Part shown: positions 25,406-34,755 of the stretch, one piece after another | Numbering within the stretch: position 1 is the first letter of the stretch | How the letters are laid out: every line of letters starts with the position of its first letter | Assembly (NCBI RefSeq): GCF_035658495.1 | Contig: NZ_CP141944.1 | Span: 186,001 to 250,000, forward strand | Direction of reading: 5' to 3' | DNA length: 64,000 nt | DNA from: Novosphingobium sp. RL4 | GTDB lineage: Bacteria; Pseudomonadota; Alphaproteobacteria; Sphingomonadales; Sphingomonadaceae | Translations under genes and position numbers: made by a program | Notes under the pieces: generated by a model | The model's database searches: none | What the model was told of the DNA's origin: nothing | What the model saw: only the letters and a program-made list of their open reading frames with translations

Positions 25406-26941
25406 TCAGCGTTCCTTCGTGGCGCTGAAGGTCATGTCCGGGTTGCGTTCCTGCTGATAGTTCACGTCCCACGCCGAGCGGGCCATGAACACGGGATCGC
25501 CGTCACGGTCCTTCGCGAGGTTCATCTTGTTGATTTCGCCGAAGTCGCGCAGCGTCTTTTCGTCGCCCTTGATCCAGCGGGCCGTGTCGAACGGGGAAGC
25601 TTCGAGCACGGCTTCCACCTTGTACTCGGCTTCGAGGCGGCTGATCAGCACATCGAGCTGAAGCTGGCCGACCACGCCGACGATCCACTGCGAGCCGATT
25701 TCCGGGTAGAAGACCTGAATCACGCCTTCTTCCGAAAGGTCGTCGAGCGCCTTGCGGAGCTGCTTGGTCTTGGTCGGATCCTTCAGCGCGACGCGGCGCA
25801 GGATTTCCGGCGCGAAGTTCGGCAGGCCGATAAAGCGAACCTGGTTCTTTTCGGAGAGGGTATCGCCCACGCGCAGGGTGCCGTGATTGGGAATGCCGAT
25901 GATATCGCCCGGCTCGGCATTGTCCGCGATCTCGCGGTCCTGCGCGAAGAACAGGATCGGCGAATGGACCGCGATCGGCTTGCCGAGGCCCGAGGGCGTC
26001 AGCTTCATGCCGCGCTTGAAGGTGCCCGAGACCAGACGCATGAAAGCGATGCGGTCACGGTGCATCGGGTCCATGTTGGCCTGGACCTTGAAGATGAAGC
26101 CGGTGACTTCCTTGTTGTCCGGCTCGATCGTGCCTTCGTTCGAAGGCTGCGGCCGCGGCGGGGGCGCGAACTTCTCGATCGCGTCGATCAGTTCGGTAAC
26201 GCCGAAGTTCTTGAGCGCCGAGCCGAAGTAGACCGGCGTAAGGTCGCCGCCCCGATAGGCCTCCACATCGAATTCGGGATAGCCGGCCTGCGCCAGTTCC
26301 AGCTCCTCGGCGACGGCATCGGGAAGCGCCGCGCCTTCGTCGACCTTGCCGAGAAATTCCTTGCTCGGCCCTTCGGGGCGGCTGATCTTGCCGCTGGCGA
26401 TGTCGAGGATACCCTCGAACAGGCCGCCCATGCCGACAGGCCAGGACATCGGGCAGACGTCCAGCGCCAGCATGTCCGCCACTTCGTCCATCAGGTCGAA
26501 GCAGGCGCGGCCTTCGCGGTCGACCTTGTTGATGAAGGTGATGATCGGCACCGAACGCAGGCGGCAGACCTCGAAGAGCTTGCGGGTCTGCGGTTCGATA
26601 CCCTTGGCCGCGTCGATCACCATGATCGCCGAATCGACTGCGGTGAGCGTGCGGTAGGTGTCTTCCGAGAAGTCCTCGTGGCCCGGCGTGTCGAGCAGGT
26701 TGAAAGTGATCCCGTCCCGCTCGAACGTCATGACCGAGCTGGTCACGGAGATGCCGCGCTGCTGCTCGATCTTCATCCAGTCAGACCGCGCGCGCCGCGC
26801 GGCGCCGCGTGCCTTGACCTGTCCTGCCAGATGGATGGCACCGCCTTGCAGCAGCAGCTTCTCGGTCAGGGTGGTCTTACCGGCGTCAGGGTGCGAGATG
26901 ATCGCGAAAGTGCGCCGGGACTGGTGGGGAACATTGCTCAT
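25406..26941 (-). CDS. prfC: Peptide chain release factor 3
   Basis: A 511-residue translational GTPase that recycles RF1/RF2. The ATG at 26941 is chosen because the family N-terminus SRRTFAIISHPDAGKTT follows within a few residues; the frame extends 51 codons further without similarity. G1 is HPDAGKTT near residue 19, G3 is LDTPGHEDFSEDTYRTLTA near 90, and G4 is TFINKVDR near 145. The RF3-specific patch SDWMKIEQQRGISV lies near 53-66. It is upstream of the EEP gene on the same strand. Confidence 0.96.
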   Translation of the reverse strand: MSNVPHQSRRTFAIISHPDAGKTTLTEKLLLQGGAIHLAGQVKARGAARRARSDWMKIEQQRGISVTSSVMTFERDGITFNLLDTPGHEDFSEDTYRTLTAVDSAIMVIDAAKGIEPQTRKLFEVCRLRSVPIITFINKVDREGRACFDLMDEVADMLALDVCPMSWPVGMGGLFEGILDIASGKISRPEGPSKEFLGKVDEGAALPDAVAEELELAQAGYPEFDVEAYRGGDLTPVYFGSALKNFGVTELIDAIEKFAPPPRPQPSNEGTIEPDNKEVTGFIFKVQANMDPMHRDRIAFMRLVSGTFKRGMKLTPSGLGKPIAVHSPILFFAQDREIADNAEPGDIIGIPNHGTLRVGDTLSEKNQVRFIGLPNFAPEILRRVALKDPTKTKQLRKALDDLSEEGVIQVFYPEIGSQWIVGVVGQLQLDVLISRLEAEYKVEAVLEASPFDTARWIKGDEKTLRDFGEINKMNLAKDRDGDPVFMARSAWDVNYQQERNPDMTFSATKER

Positions 26942-27043
26942 CGGCGCGCTATTAGTGGGCGCGGGGCCAGATGGAAAGGGCGGAAAAAAGGGGGAGCCCC
27001 CCTCACTACGGCCTGCGGAGTGGACCGTTTCCTGGCCCGCGCT

Positions 27044-27081
27044 CGGCCCCTGTACCCGGCCCTGTACTCGGCCCCTGCACC
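27044..27081. repeat. Three short tandem copies in the prfC-SDR gap
   Basis: Three imperfect units of 12-13 bases (CGGCCCCTGTACC and variants) follow each other just beside a longer palindromic repeat. It is non-coding. Confidence 0.5.
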
Positions 27082-27086
27082 TAACC

Positions 27087-27174
27087 TTCGTCATTGCGAG
27101 CGTAGCGAAGCAATCCAGGGCGCGTTACGCCGCTCTGGATTGCCGCGTCGGCTTCGCCTCCTCGCAATGACGAA
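27087..27174. repeat. Palindromic GTCATTGCGAG repeat
   Basis: The left arm runs TTCGTCATTGCGAGCGTAGC and on to AATCCAG at 27118. The right arm is its imperfect inverse from CTGGATTGC at 27135 to CGCAATGACGAA at 27174. This GTCATTGCGAG/GAAGCAATCCAG palindrome is a widely dispersed bacterial intergenic repeat. It lies between prfC and the SDR gene. Confidence 0.8.
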
Positions 27175-27185
27175 AGTGGAGGAAG

Positions 27186-27935
27186 TCAGCCCTCGCGCGC
27201 GACCTGGAAGCCGGCGAAGGACTGGCTGACCGGCATCAGTTCCAGCGTGTTGATGTTGAGATGCGGCGGCAGGGTCGCCACCCAGAGCACGGTTCCGGCG
27301 ATATCCTCGGCCGTCATCGGATTCGCGCCGCCATAGAGGTTGTCCGAAGCCTGCTGGTTGCCGCCGGTCCGCACGAGGGTGAACTCGGTCTCCACCATGC
27401 CCGGCTCGATCGAGGTCACGCGCACGCCCGTTCCCGCGAGGTCGGAACGCAGGCCCAGCGAGAACTGGTGCACGAAGGCCTTGGTGCCGCCATAGACGTT
27501 GCCGCCCGTGTAAGGGTAAGTCGCCGCCACCGAGGACAAGTTGACGATCGCGCCCTTGCGCGCAACCAGCGCGGGCAGAAGCTTGTGAGTGAGCGAAACC
27601 AGCGCGGTGACGTTGGTATCGATCATCGTCTTCCAGCTTTCGAGCGATGCGCTCTGCGCCGGTTCGGTGCCGAGCGCGAGGCCGGCATTGTTGACGAGAC
27701 AGTCGATCCCGGCGAACTCGGCAGGCAGGGCGGCAAGAGCAGCATCGCGCGCCGCTTCATCGCGCACGTCGAAAATGGCGGCGTGGAACTTGTCCGCGCC
27801 CAGTTCGGCCTTCAGCGCGTCCAGACGCTCGGTCCGGCGACCGGTGCCGATCACACGCCAGCCCGCCGTCACGAATGCGCGGGCACAGGCTTCGCCGATG
27901 CCGGAGGTAGCCCCGGTTACGAGTGCGGTCTTCAT
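27186..27935 (-). CDS. Short-chain dehydrogenase/reductase (YdfG-like)
   Basis: A 249-residue NAD(P)-dependent oxidoreductase. The cofactor motif is TGATSGIG at residues 7-14. NNAG is near 87, the catalytic serine is in VNLSSVAA near 136, and the active-site pair is in YGGTK near 150-154. The PG motif follows in SIEPGMVETEF near 180. The pattern is that of 3-hydroxy acid/serine dehydrogenases such as YdfG. It is 16 bp downstream of the aldose-epimerase-like gene. Confidence 0.9.
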   Translation of the reverse strand: MKTALVTGATSGIGEACARAFVTAGWRVIGTGRRTERLDALKAELGADKFHAAIFDVRDEAARDAALAALPAEFAGIDCLVNNAGLALGTEPAQSASLESWKTMIDTNVTALVSLTHKLLPALVARKGAIVNLSSVAATYPYTGGNVYGGTKAFVHQFSLGLRSDLAGTGVRVTSIEPGMVETEFTLVRTGGNQQASDNLYGGANPMTAEDIAGTVLWVATLPPHLNINTLELMPVSQSFAGFQVAREG

Positions 27936-27951
27936 CGGAAATAGGTCTCCT

Positions 27952-28833
27952 TCAGTCGGCGGTCAGGACGCTGACGTCCATGCGGAAGCTCCGGCTCATG
28001 CCGGGTTCGAGCGAAAGCACGCCGGGCTTGGCGCGGAAATCGCCGGAATAACCCAGCGGGTCGGCCATGCCCTGCCAGGGCTCGATGCAAAGATAGTTCG
28101 CGCCCGGCTTCTGCCAGATGCCCAGCATCGGCATATCCGGGAAAGCGACGGCAAGCTGTGTACCGCCCGGCGTGCCGAACGTGAGCGAGCGACTGGCAAG
28201 CCGATCCCAGATCAGGGCATCGGTCTCGAACTGCGCGGCTTCGGGCATGAGCAGATGCCCCTCGACCGGAGTGGCGACGGGTTCGGGCTGGACGAGACCG
28301 GTCGGCAGGTCGATGCGGCGGATCGGCTGGGGCTCCGCTTGCTCGAAAGCGATCGTGTGATCGGCCTTGGCGGCGCCGCCCGGCAGCGGCCAGGCGAAAG
28401 CGGGGTGATAGCCGAAGCTGAACGGCATGGCCCCGTCTCCGGCGTTGATCACCGTCGCCGTGGTGTGCAGGCACATGCCTTCGAGGCGGAATTCCAGATC
28501 CAGCGCGAAGGCGAAAGGATAGACCTTGCGGGTTTCCGCACTGTCGCGGAGGCGGAAGACGGCGCGATCGGCCGCGGTTTCGACCACGTCGAACAACGAA
28601 TGGCGCGCGAAGCCGTGCTTGGGCAGTTCGTATTCGCGGCCATCGAGGCGATAGCGATTACCGTTCAGCGCGCCGACGATCGGGAACAGGATCGGCGCAT
28701 GTCCGGTCCAGAACGCCGGATCGGCGTCTGTCATGTATTCCCGGCCGAAGCGGTCGGTCAGAGACCAGAGTTCGGCCCCGAACGGGGTGATCCGCGCGGT
28801 GAGTTCGCCGGAAGAAATGGTCACGAATTCCAT
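27952..28833 (-). CDS. Aldose 1-epimerase family protein
   Basis: A 293-residue protein of the galactose mutarotase-like fold, LacX/YeaD-type branch. Recognised features are LTARITPFGAELWSL at the N-terminus, PILFPIVGALNGNRYRLDG near 48-66, KHGFARHSLF near 73 with a conserved histidine, SFGYHPAFAWPL near 142, and the C-terminal PEWQGM-like EPWQGMADPLG. It may interconvert hexose anomers or hexose-6-phosphates. It lies between pheT and the SDR gene, separated from pheT by a palindromic repeat. Confidence 0.82.
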   Translation of the reverse strand: MEFVTISSGELTARITPFGAELWSLTDRFGREYMTDADPAFWTGHAPILFPIVGALNGNRYRLDGREYELPKHGFARHSLFDVVETAADRAVFRLRDSAETRKVYPFAFALDLEFRLEGMCLHTTATVINAGDGAMPFSFGYHPAFAWPLPGGAAKADHTIAFEQAEPQPIRRIDLPTGLVQPEPVATPVEGHLLMPEAAQFETDALIWDRLASRSLTFGTPGGTQLAVAFPDMPMLGIWQKPGANYLCIEPWQGMADPLGYSGDFRAKPGVLSLEPGMSRSFRMDVSVLTAD

Positions 28834-28858
28834 GTCGGTCACCGGCTCACTCCAGAAG

Positions 28859-28887
28859 CGTCGTCCCGGACCCGGTCCGGGACGACG
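28859..28887. repeat. 29-bp palindrome after pheT
   Basis: Two perfect 14-base arms (CGTCGTCCCGGACC and its inverse) flank a single C. It lies 8 bases beyond the pheT stop and is a compact relative of the element at 25342-25398. It could also act as a terminator or mRNA 3' stabiliser for pheT. Confidence 0.65.
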
Positions 28888-28894
28888 TAATGCA

Positions 28895-31303
28895 TCAACC
28901 GCGCAGCACGGCGCCAAGCTTGGCGGCGGCGGCAGTCACCTTGCTGCTGATCGCCTTCAAGTCTTCTTCCTTGTAGCTCTTTTCGAGCGGTTGGAGAGTG
29001 ACTTCGAGCGCGAGCGACTTCTGGCCTTCCGGCACGCCTGCCCCACGGAAGTCGTCGAACAGACGGGCCGAGACGATATTCGCCTTGTCTGCACCGGCAA
29101 CCATGCGGACGAGATCGCCCGCAGCCTGCTCGACCGGGACGAGGAACGCGAAGTCGCGAGTCACCGCCTGCAGCGCCGGGGGCGCGTAGCGGGTACGGGC
29201 GAAGGTAGCAGCGCCCTTCCTGCCGGGGATCGCGTCGAGATAGATCTCGGCAATCGCCACCGGACCTTCGATGTCGAACTGCCTGGCGACAGTCGGGTGC
29301 AGCATGCCGAAGCGCGCCAGCACGTTCTTGGGCCCAAGGCGCAGCGTGGCCGACTGGCCGGGGTGGAACTGCGGACCGGCCTCACCCATGACCTGCAGCT
29401 TCTCGACCGGGGCGCCGGCCTCAGCCAGCAGCGCGGTCACTTCGGCCTTGGCGTCGTAGGCGTCGAACGCAGTCGCCTTGCCGGTCGCCCAGCCGCGCGA
29501 AACCTTCTCGCCGGCCAGCACGAAGCCGAGCGCCAGACGCTCATCGCTCGCGCCGCCCTCTCCGCGCAGATAGCGACGGCCGAGTTCGAACAGGCGAAGC
29601 GACGAGGCGCCGCGATCGAGGTTGCGCTTGGCCGCCATCAGCAGGCCCGGCAGCAGCGACGGCCGCATGACCTTCATGTCCTCGCTGATCGGGTTGGCGA
29701 GCGACCACAGGGCGTTTCCATCCGCGAAGGCATCGGCCTCGGCGGAGGGCAGGAACGACCAGGTTACCGCCTCGTGCAGACCGCGCGCAGCAGCCGCACG
29801 GCGAACACGGCGCTCCAGCGCCTGCGTCGGCGTGGCGGTCGGACGGGCGACACCGTCAGCGCGCGGCAGGGCCACGCTGGTCACCTTGTCGAGACCGTGG
29901 ATGCGGACGACTTCCTCGACGATATCGGGCGCGCCATCCACGTCCGGGCGCCAGCCGGGGACGGTAACGGCCCACGACGTGTCGAAGTTCGCCTGCTCGG
30001 CCACCACCGAGAAGCCGAGGCTTCCCAGAATGCGCTGCTGCTCAGCCGCTTCGATGCGGACGCCGCCCAGCTTCTCGGTCAGCGCCGGATCGAAGTGGAC
30101 GATCTTCGGCGTGCTCGGCGCTGCACCGCTGCGCACCGCCTGCGAAGCCTCACCGCCGCACAGCGTCTGGATCAGCTGGGTCAGGTGGTCGAGGCCGGTA
30201 TCGAGGAAATTCGGATCGATCCCACGCTCGAAACGGCTACGCGCGTCCGAGGTGAGGTTGAGCTTGCGGCCGGTCCTGGCGATGCGCTCGGGATCGAAAT
30301 AAGCGATTTCGAGCAGGACGTCGGTGGTCTCGTCCCCGCAGCCCGAATGCTCGCCGCCCATGATGCCCGCAATGTCGTGCACGCCCGAATCGTCGGCGAT
30401 CACGGTCATCTCGGCGTCGAGCGTGTAGGTCTTCTCGTTCAGCGCAACGACCGTTTCGCCATCCTTCGCCCGGCGCGCGACGACGGCGCCGTTCAGCTTG
30501 GCGAGGTCATAGGCGTGGGCCGGGCGACCATAGGCCAGCATCAGGTAGTTGGTGGCATCCACCAGCGCCGAGATCGGACGCTGCCCTGCCGCCTTCAGGC
30601 GATCCTGCAGCCACTGCGGCGAGGGGCCGTTCTTCACGCCCTTGATCCCGCGGCCGTGGAACGCCGGGCAACCCTCGGCATCGTCGGTGCGCACGTCCAC
30701 CGGGCAGGGGAAGCTGCCGGCGATGTCCAACGCCTCGATCGGCTTCAGCGTGCCCAGGCCGGCGGCGGCCAGATCGCGGGCGATGCCGTAGACGCCCATG
30801 CAGTCCGGACGGTTGGGGGTGATGGCCACCTCGATCACCGGATCGGCGCCGTGGTAGTCCGCGAAAGGCGTGCCGACCGGCGCGTCTTCGGGCAGTTCAA
30901 TGATGCCGTCGTGATCTTCGCCCAGCTCCAGCTCGCGCGTGGAGCACATCATGCCGTTCGATTCGACGCCGCGCACGGCAGCGACCTTCAGCACCATGCC
31001 GTTGGCGGGCACGGTCGCACCGGGCAGGCCCAGCACGCCGACAAGGCCAGCCCGCGCGTTCGGCGCGCCGCAGACGACCTGCAGCACGCCCTCACCCGTA
31101 TCGACGGTCAGGACCTGCAGCTTGTCCGCCTGCGGATGCTTGTCGGCGGTGAGCACCTTCGCCACGCGGAAGCCCGAAAGCTTGGCAGCGGGGTCTTCGA
31201 TGCCTTCGACCTCAAGGCCGATGGCGTTGAGCTTCAGGGCGATATCCTCAAGCGAGGCGTCGGTCTCAAGGTACTGCTTGAGCCAGGAAAGCGAGAACTT
31301 CAT
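28895..31303 (-). CDS. pheT: Phenylalanine-tRNA ligase beta subunit
   Basis: An 802-residue subunit of the alpha2-beta2 synthetase. The N-terminus MKFSLSWLKQYLETDASLED and GLEVEG near 30 start the family. The tRNA-binding (EMAP-like) domain covers VLTADKHPQADKLQVLTV near 50-66. The B3/4 editing region, B5 domain (TSDARSRFERGIDPNF near 347) and the C-terminal anticodon-binding FDX-ACB domain (RDFAFLVP, RLFDDFRG) follow in order. It begins 20 bp after pheS. Confidence 0.97.
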   Translation of the reverse strand: MKFSLSWLKQYLETDASLEDIALKLNAIGLEVEGIEDPAAKLSGFRVAKVLTADKHPQADKLQVLTVDTGEGVLQVVCGAPNARAGLVGVLGLPGATVPANGMVLKVAAVRGVESNGMMCSTRELELGEDHDGIIELPEDAPVGTPFADYHGADPVIEVAITPNRPDCMGVYGIARDLAAAGLGTLKPIEALDIAGSFPCPVDVRTDDAEGCPAFHGRGIKGVKNGPSPQWLQDRLKAAGQRPISALVDATNYLMLAYGRPAHAYDLAKLNGAVVARRAKDGETVVALNEKTYTLDAEMTVIADDSGVHDIAGIMGGEHSGCGDETTDVLLEIAYFDPERIARTGRKLNLTSDARSRFERGIDPNFLDTGLDHLTQLIQTLCGGEASQAVRSGAAPSTPKIVHFDPALTEKLGGVRIEAAEQQRILGSLGFSVVAEQANFDTSWAVTVPGWRPDVDGAPDIVEEVVRIHGLDKVTSVALPRADGVARPTATPTQALERRVRRAAAARGLHEAVTWSFLPSAEADAFADGNALWSLANPISEDMKVMRPSLLPGLLMAAKRNLDRGASSLRLFELGRRYLRGEGGASDERLALGFVLAGEKVSRGWATGKATAFDAYDAKAEVTALLAEAGAPVEKLQVMGEAGPQFHPGQSATLRLGPKNVLARFGMLHPTVARQFDIEGPVAIAEIYLDAIPGRKGAATFARTRYAPPALQAVTRDFAFLVPVEQAAGDLVRMVAGADKANIVSARLFDDFRGAGVPEGQKSLALEVTLQPLEKSYKEEDLKAISSKVTAAAAKLGAVLRG

Positions 31304-31323
31304 TTTCTAGATCCTTCCCGCGC

Positions 31324-32421
31324 TCAGGCCGGAGTGCCGACGCCGCCCGAAAGGGTCGGCACGTCGAGGGCGGAGAAACCGTAGTGGGAGAGCCAGCGCA
31401 CATCGCCGTCGAAGAAGGCGCGCAGGTCGTCCATGCCGTACTTCAGCATGGCCAGGCGATCGATGCCGATGCCGAAGGCGAACCCTTGCCATTCGTCGGG
31501 ATCGAGCCCGGCGAATTCGATGACGCGGCGGTTGACCATGCCCGAGCCGAGCACTTCCATCCAGCCGCCCTCGCCCTTCGACGGATCGCCGCCGATCACG
31601 CGCTTGCCGTCGATCAGGGTGAAGCCGATATCCGCTTCCACCGAAGGCTCGGTGAAGGGGAAGTAGCTGGGGCGCAGGCGCAGGACGATGTCCTCACGCT
31701 CGAAGAACGCCTTCAGGAACGTCTCCAGCGTCCACTTGAGGTGGCCGAGGTGGACGTCCTTGTCGATCACCAGACCTTCGACCTGGTGGAACATCGGCGT
31801 GTGGGTGGCGTCGCTGTCCGAACGGTAGACCCGGCCCGGCGCGATGATGCGCAGCGGCGCGCCCTGCTTGAGCATCGTGCGCATCTGCACGGGCGAAGTG
31901 TGCGTGCGCAGCAGCATCTCGCGTTCCTGCGCATCGCGGTCCGGGAAATAGAAAGTGTCGTGCATCGCGCGCGCCGGGTGGCTTTCCGGCATGTTGAGCG
32001 CGGTGAAATTGTGCCAGTCGTCCTCGATCTCCGGCCCGGTGGCGACAGAGAAGCCGAGGTCGGCGAAGATCTCGGCAATCTCGTCCATCACTTGCGAGAT
32101 CGGGTGGACGGTGCCGCGCGGTGCTTCGGGTGCGGGCAGCGAAAGGTCGATGGTCTCGGCAGCAAGCCGGGCTTCCAGCGCGGCGCCTTCCAGCGCATCC
32201 TTTCGGGCGGCGAGCGCATCGCTCACGCTTTCGCGCAAGGCGTGGATCTTCGGTCCTTCGACCTTGCGCTCTTCGGGATCGAGCTTGCCCAGCGTCTTGA
32301 GCAGGCCGGAAATCGAGCCCTGCTTGCCCAGAAACTCGACACGCAGGGCCTCCAGCGTTTCGAGATCGGATGCTTCCGCAATCCGCGAGAGCGCCTCCTG
32401 GCCGGTTGCTGCGTAGTCCAC
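31324..32421 (-). CDS. pheS: Phenylalanine-tRNA ligase alpha subunit
   Basis: A 365-residue catalytic subunit. I take the GTG at 32421 ([14 protein letters not shown]) as start because the coiled-coil arm begins there; the frame extends 20 more codons without similarity. Class II motifs are present: [12 protein letters not shown] near 203, [21 protein letters not shown] near 225 (motif 2) and [17 protein letters not shown] near 320 (motif 3). It forms an operon with pheT. Confidence 0.95.
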   Translation of the reverse strand: MDYAATGQEALSRIAEASDLETLEALRVEFLGKQGSISGLLKTLGKLDPEERKVEGPKIHALRESVSDALAARKDALEGAALEARLAAETIDLSLPAPEAPRGTVHPISQVMDEIAEIFADLGFSVATGPEIEDDWHNFTALNMPESHPARAMHDTFYFPDRDAQEREMLLRTHTSPVQMRTMLKQGAPLRIIAPGRVYRSDSDATHTPMFHQVEGLVIDKDVHLGHLKWTLETFLKAFFEREDIVLRLRPSYFPFTEPSVEADIGFTLIDGKRVIGGDPSKGEGGWMEVLGSGMVNRRVIEFAGLDPDEWQGFAFGIGIDRLAMLKYGMDDLRAFFDGDVRWLSHYGFSALDVPTLSGGVGTPA

Positions 32422-32532
32422 TGGTGTCTGCCTGACTGTTGCTGAATCTGGAAGCGCGGTCCTTAGGGGGCCGGCGGGCAAATCGCAACGCCGAGGGTAA
32501 GTCCCGCGACCATCATCGAGCCGAAAAGGCCG

Positions 32533-33384
32533 CTATCTTCCCATGAGCCGCGCATGGCGGGCCCGCTCTCGCATGAGGGGGCCTGTAACCGGCTTTTCAA
32601 GCTGCGCATATTGCCGCGGGGTCATGCCCATGAATGCGCGGAAATCGCGAACGAACTGCGCCTGATCGTGATAGGCCGCGTCGATCGCACCGATCCACTT
32701 GCGCTTGGGTTCCAGAGTGAACTGCTCGATACTGCGCAGGAAGCGCTGCCGACGCAGCAGGAGCTTGGGCGTGAAGCCGAACGCCGCCCTGCAGATACGC
32801 TCCACCATGCGGGGATGCGCGCGCACCCGGGCCGCGAGATCGGTTGCCGAGCGCACTTCCGTATCGGTCAGCGCATCGCAAAGCGCCAGAATCAGCCCCT
32901 CATGGGGCACGACGCGGCGGGGAACCGCCTCCAGGAATGCGATCAGCAGATCGAGTTGCTCACCGGGCGATTCTTCATGTGCGAGGAGATCGTAAAGCGG
33001 CCGCAGCCGGGCGAAAGCCTCGTCCTGATCGCCATCTGCGAGCACGTTCGCATAGCGATCGGCGGATACGCCAACCAGGGCGGCCCATCCCAATGGCGTC
33101 AGGCGAAAGCCCCACTGCCGCGCAGGCCCCATCGAGAAGCGCACTTCTTCCGAACGCGGCCCCGCTACGGTAAATCGGCAGCCGGCAATGGACGATCCGC
33201 TCCGCATCGTCCCCTCGATGCTGGCACCGTAGTGAAATCGCAAACTGGCCCAATCGGGAAACAATACGTCATGAAGACGCTCCCCCTCGCCCAGATCGAT
33301 TTCGCAATAAAACAGCACCGAAACGTAGCGATCCAGCCCGGAAGGCACTGGACAATATTGTATTACCACCCTTCTTGCCGTCAT
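32533..33384 (-). CDS. AraC-family transcriptional regulator
   Basis: A 283-residue regulator. The ATG at 33384 is uncertain since its best Shine-Dalgarno is weak. Residues 1-180 are a sensor domain with no recognisable ligand motif. The C-terminal 100 residues hold the AraC DNA-binding domain: LAARVRAHPRMVERICRAAF near 185-205, FTPKLLLRRQRFLRSI near 207-222 and the family end GMTPRQYAQLEKP. It resembles the second AraC-like protein at 35712. It is downstream of no obvious operon, so its targets are unknown. Confidence 0.75.
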   Translation of the reverse strand: MTARRVVIQYCPVPSGLDRYVSVLFYCEIDLGEGERLHDVLFPDWASLRFHYGASIEGTMRSGSSIAGCRFTVAGPRSEEVRFSMGPARQWGFRLTPLGWAALVGVSADRYANVLADGDQDEAFARLRPLYDLLAHEESPGEQLDLLIAFLEAVPRRVVPHEGLILALCDALTDTEVRSATDLAARVRAHPRMVERICRAAFGFTPKLLLRRQRFLRSIEQFTLEPKRKWIGAIDAAYHDQAQFVRDFRAFMGMTPRQYAQLEKPVTGPLMRERARHARLMGR

Positions 33385-33466
33385 TCCCTGTCTATTCTTC
33401 GCACCAGAAAACCCCCCATCCCCGGTCGTAAAGCCACTTCGACAGGAGCGCAAATACTTCGAAGGG

Positions 33467-33511
33467 CAAAAAAATTCGGGGCGCGGATGCCATCGCACCC
33501 ACGCCCCGAAT
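33467..33511 (-). terminator. Rho-independent terminator of rpmI-rplT
   Basis: On the minus strand a 10-bp stem ATTCGGGGCG/CGCCCCGAAT with an 18-base loop is followed by seven Ts. It lies 50 bp after the rplT stop. Confidence 0.85.
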
Positions 33512-33562
33512 CATGTTCTTCGTGATCGAGAAGCCCGGCGGCCAGCGCCGGTCTTCATCGGA

Positions 33563-33922
33563 TCAGGCCGGAAGAGCGGCCTTCGCCTGAGCGATCACAG
33601 TCGAGAACACCGAACCCTCGTTCATGGCGAGGTCGGCCATCGACTTGCGATCGAGCTCGATGCCGGCAAGCTTGATGCCGTGCATGAACTGCGAGTAGGT
33701 CAGGCCTTCGGCGCGGACGGCAGCGTTGATACGCTGGATCCAGAGCGCGCGGAAGGTCCGCTTCTTGATCTTGCGGTCGCGATACGCGTACTGGCCGGCC
33801 TTTTCGACGGCCTGACGGGCAACGCGGATCGTGTTCTTGCGGCGGCCGCGGTAACCCTTGGCCTGTTCCAGAAGACGCTTGTGCTTGGCGCGGGTGGTAA
33901 CACCCCTCTTGATACGGCTCAT
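33563..33922 (-). CDS. rplT: 50S ribosomal protein L20
   Basis: A 119-residue ribosomal protein, full length. The basic N-terminus [20 protein letters not shown], the [20 protein letters not shown] patch and [16 protein letters not shown] are the family hallmarks. It begins 13 bp after rpmI and ends at a strong terminator. Confidence 0.98.
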   Translation of the reverse strand: MSRIKRGVTTRAKHKRLLEQAKGYRGRRKNTIRVARQAVEKAGQYAYRDRKIKKRTFRALWIQRINAAVRAEGLTYSQFMHGIKLAGIELDRKSMADLAMNEGSVFSTVIAQAKAALPA

Positions 33923-33935
33923 CGGTCAGTACTCC

Positions 33936-34139
33936 TCAGTTGAGCCCGTAGGGCGCCCACTTTTTGATCGTCTTGGCATCGGCGTCGGAAATGACTTCGG
34001 TGCCGCGATTCTGGCGGATGTACTTGCCGTTATGGCTCATCAGGCGGTGGCGCTTGCCGGCAACGCCGTGCTTCACCTTGCCGGTGGCGGTGAGCTTGAA
34101 GCGCTTCTTCACACCGCTCTTGGTCTTCAGCTTGGGCAT
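33936..34139 (-). CDS. rpmI: 50S ribosomal protein L35
   Basis: A 67-residue ribosomal protein with the standard start [20 protein letters not shown] and the HRLMSHN and IRQNRGT patches. AAAGGAG lies before the ATG. infC is not next to it, so the L35-L20 pair stands apart from the initiation factor gene in this genome. Confidence 0.98.
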   Translation of the reverse strand: MPKLKTKSGVKKRFKLTATGKVKHGVAGKRHRLMSHNGKYIRQNRGTEVISDADAKTIKKWAPYGLN

Positions 34140-34312
34140 TTTCGTCTCCTTTCACAGGGACACGTCCGGTCAGCCATGGCAGCCCTTTTCGCCAGGCGGA
34201 CGCGCGAATCTCTTTGGTAAAGACTCAACCGTGTCGATTGAAGCGCGGGCCTTTAGTTGGAGAAGGGCCGGATGGCAACCCCTGCAACGACGCCTGCAGC
34301 GCGCGCCCGCCG

Positions 34313-34738
34313 TCAGGCACCGTTTCGCGGTGTCGTGAAGGCCTGCCGTCCGGTCCGCTCCAGCCAGGCGAGATAGTCTCCGCCAAGGATGGGCCGCGAT
34401 CCGCCGGGAAGTTCGATGCGCCAGAGATAAAGCGCCGCGCGGGTCCGGCGCCCTGCCTGCGTCCGCACCGGCAGGCTGGCCCGGCGATATTCCCGCCCCT
34501 CGTACCGATCCAGCGTCGCCAGGTCGCCGGGTCTCAAGGCAAGCTCGCAAAGCGTTCCGCGCACGCGTGCCGCGGACTTGGCGGGCACGAGCGCCGGAAA
34601 CCAGCCGTTGCCGCCGCAGACGGCATGGATGTGCCCCGGCACGCTGGCCGGTTCCCCGCGCACCATCCGTTCGGCAACCCAGCGCCCCATCCGCGTACCG
34701 GCGTGGGGCTGCAGGGTGCCGTAGACGAACAGCCGCAG
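34313..34738 (-). CDS. Gamma-glutamylcyclotransferase (AIG2-like) with probable CTG start
   Basis: The essential N-terminal motif RLFVYGTLQPHAG lies upstream of the first ATG in frame (34690). No ATG, GTG or TTG exists between it and the preceding in-frame stop. A GGGAGG sequence at 34747-34752 stands eight bases before a CTG at 34738. Starting there gives 141 residues with the glycine loop at the right place and the conserved acidic site in LDRYEGREYRR near residue 81. The family cleaves gamma-glutamyl dipeptides or amines. The stop of the upstream IMPase gene is 18 bp before this start. Confidence 0.7.
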   Translation of the reverse strand: MRLFVYGTLQPHAGTRMGRWVAERMVRGEPASVPGHIHAVCGGNGWFPALVPAKSAARVRGTLCELALRPGDLATLDRYEGREYRRASLPVRTQAGRRTRAALYLWRIELPGGSRPILGGDYLAWLERTGRQAFTTPRNGA

Positions 34739-34755
34739 CGTGCGCGCCTCCCGCG

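Noticed and set aside
28733..31384. An 883-codon plus-strand frame opposite pheT
   Set aside because: pheT on the minus strand is complete and recognisable. The plus-strand frame is its shadow.
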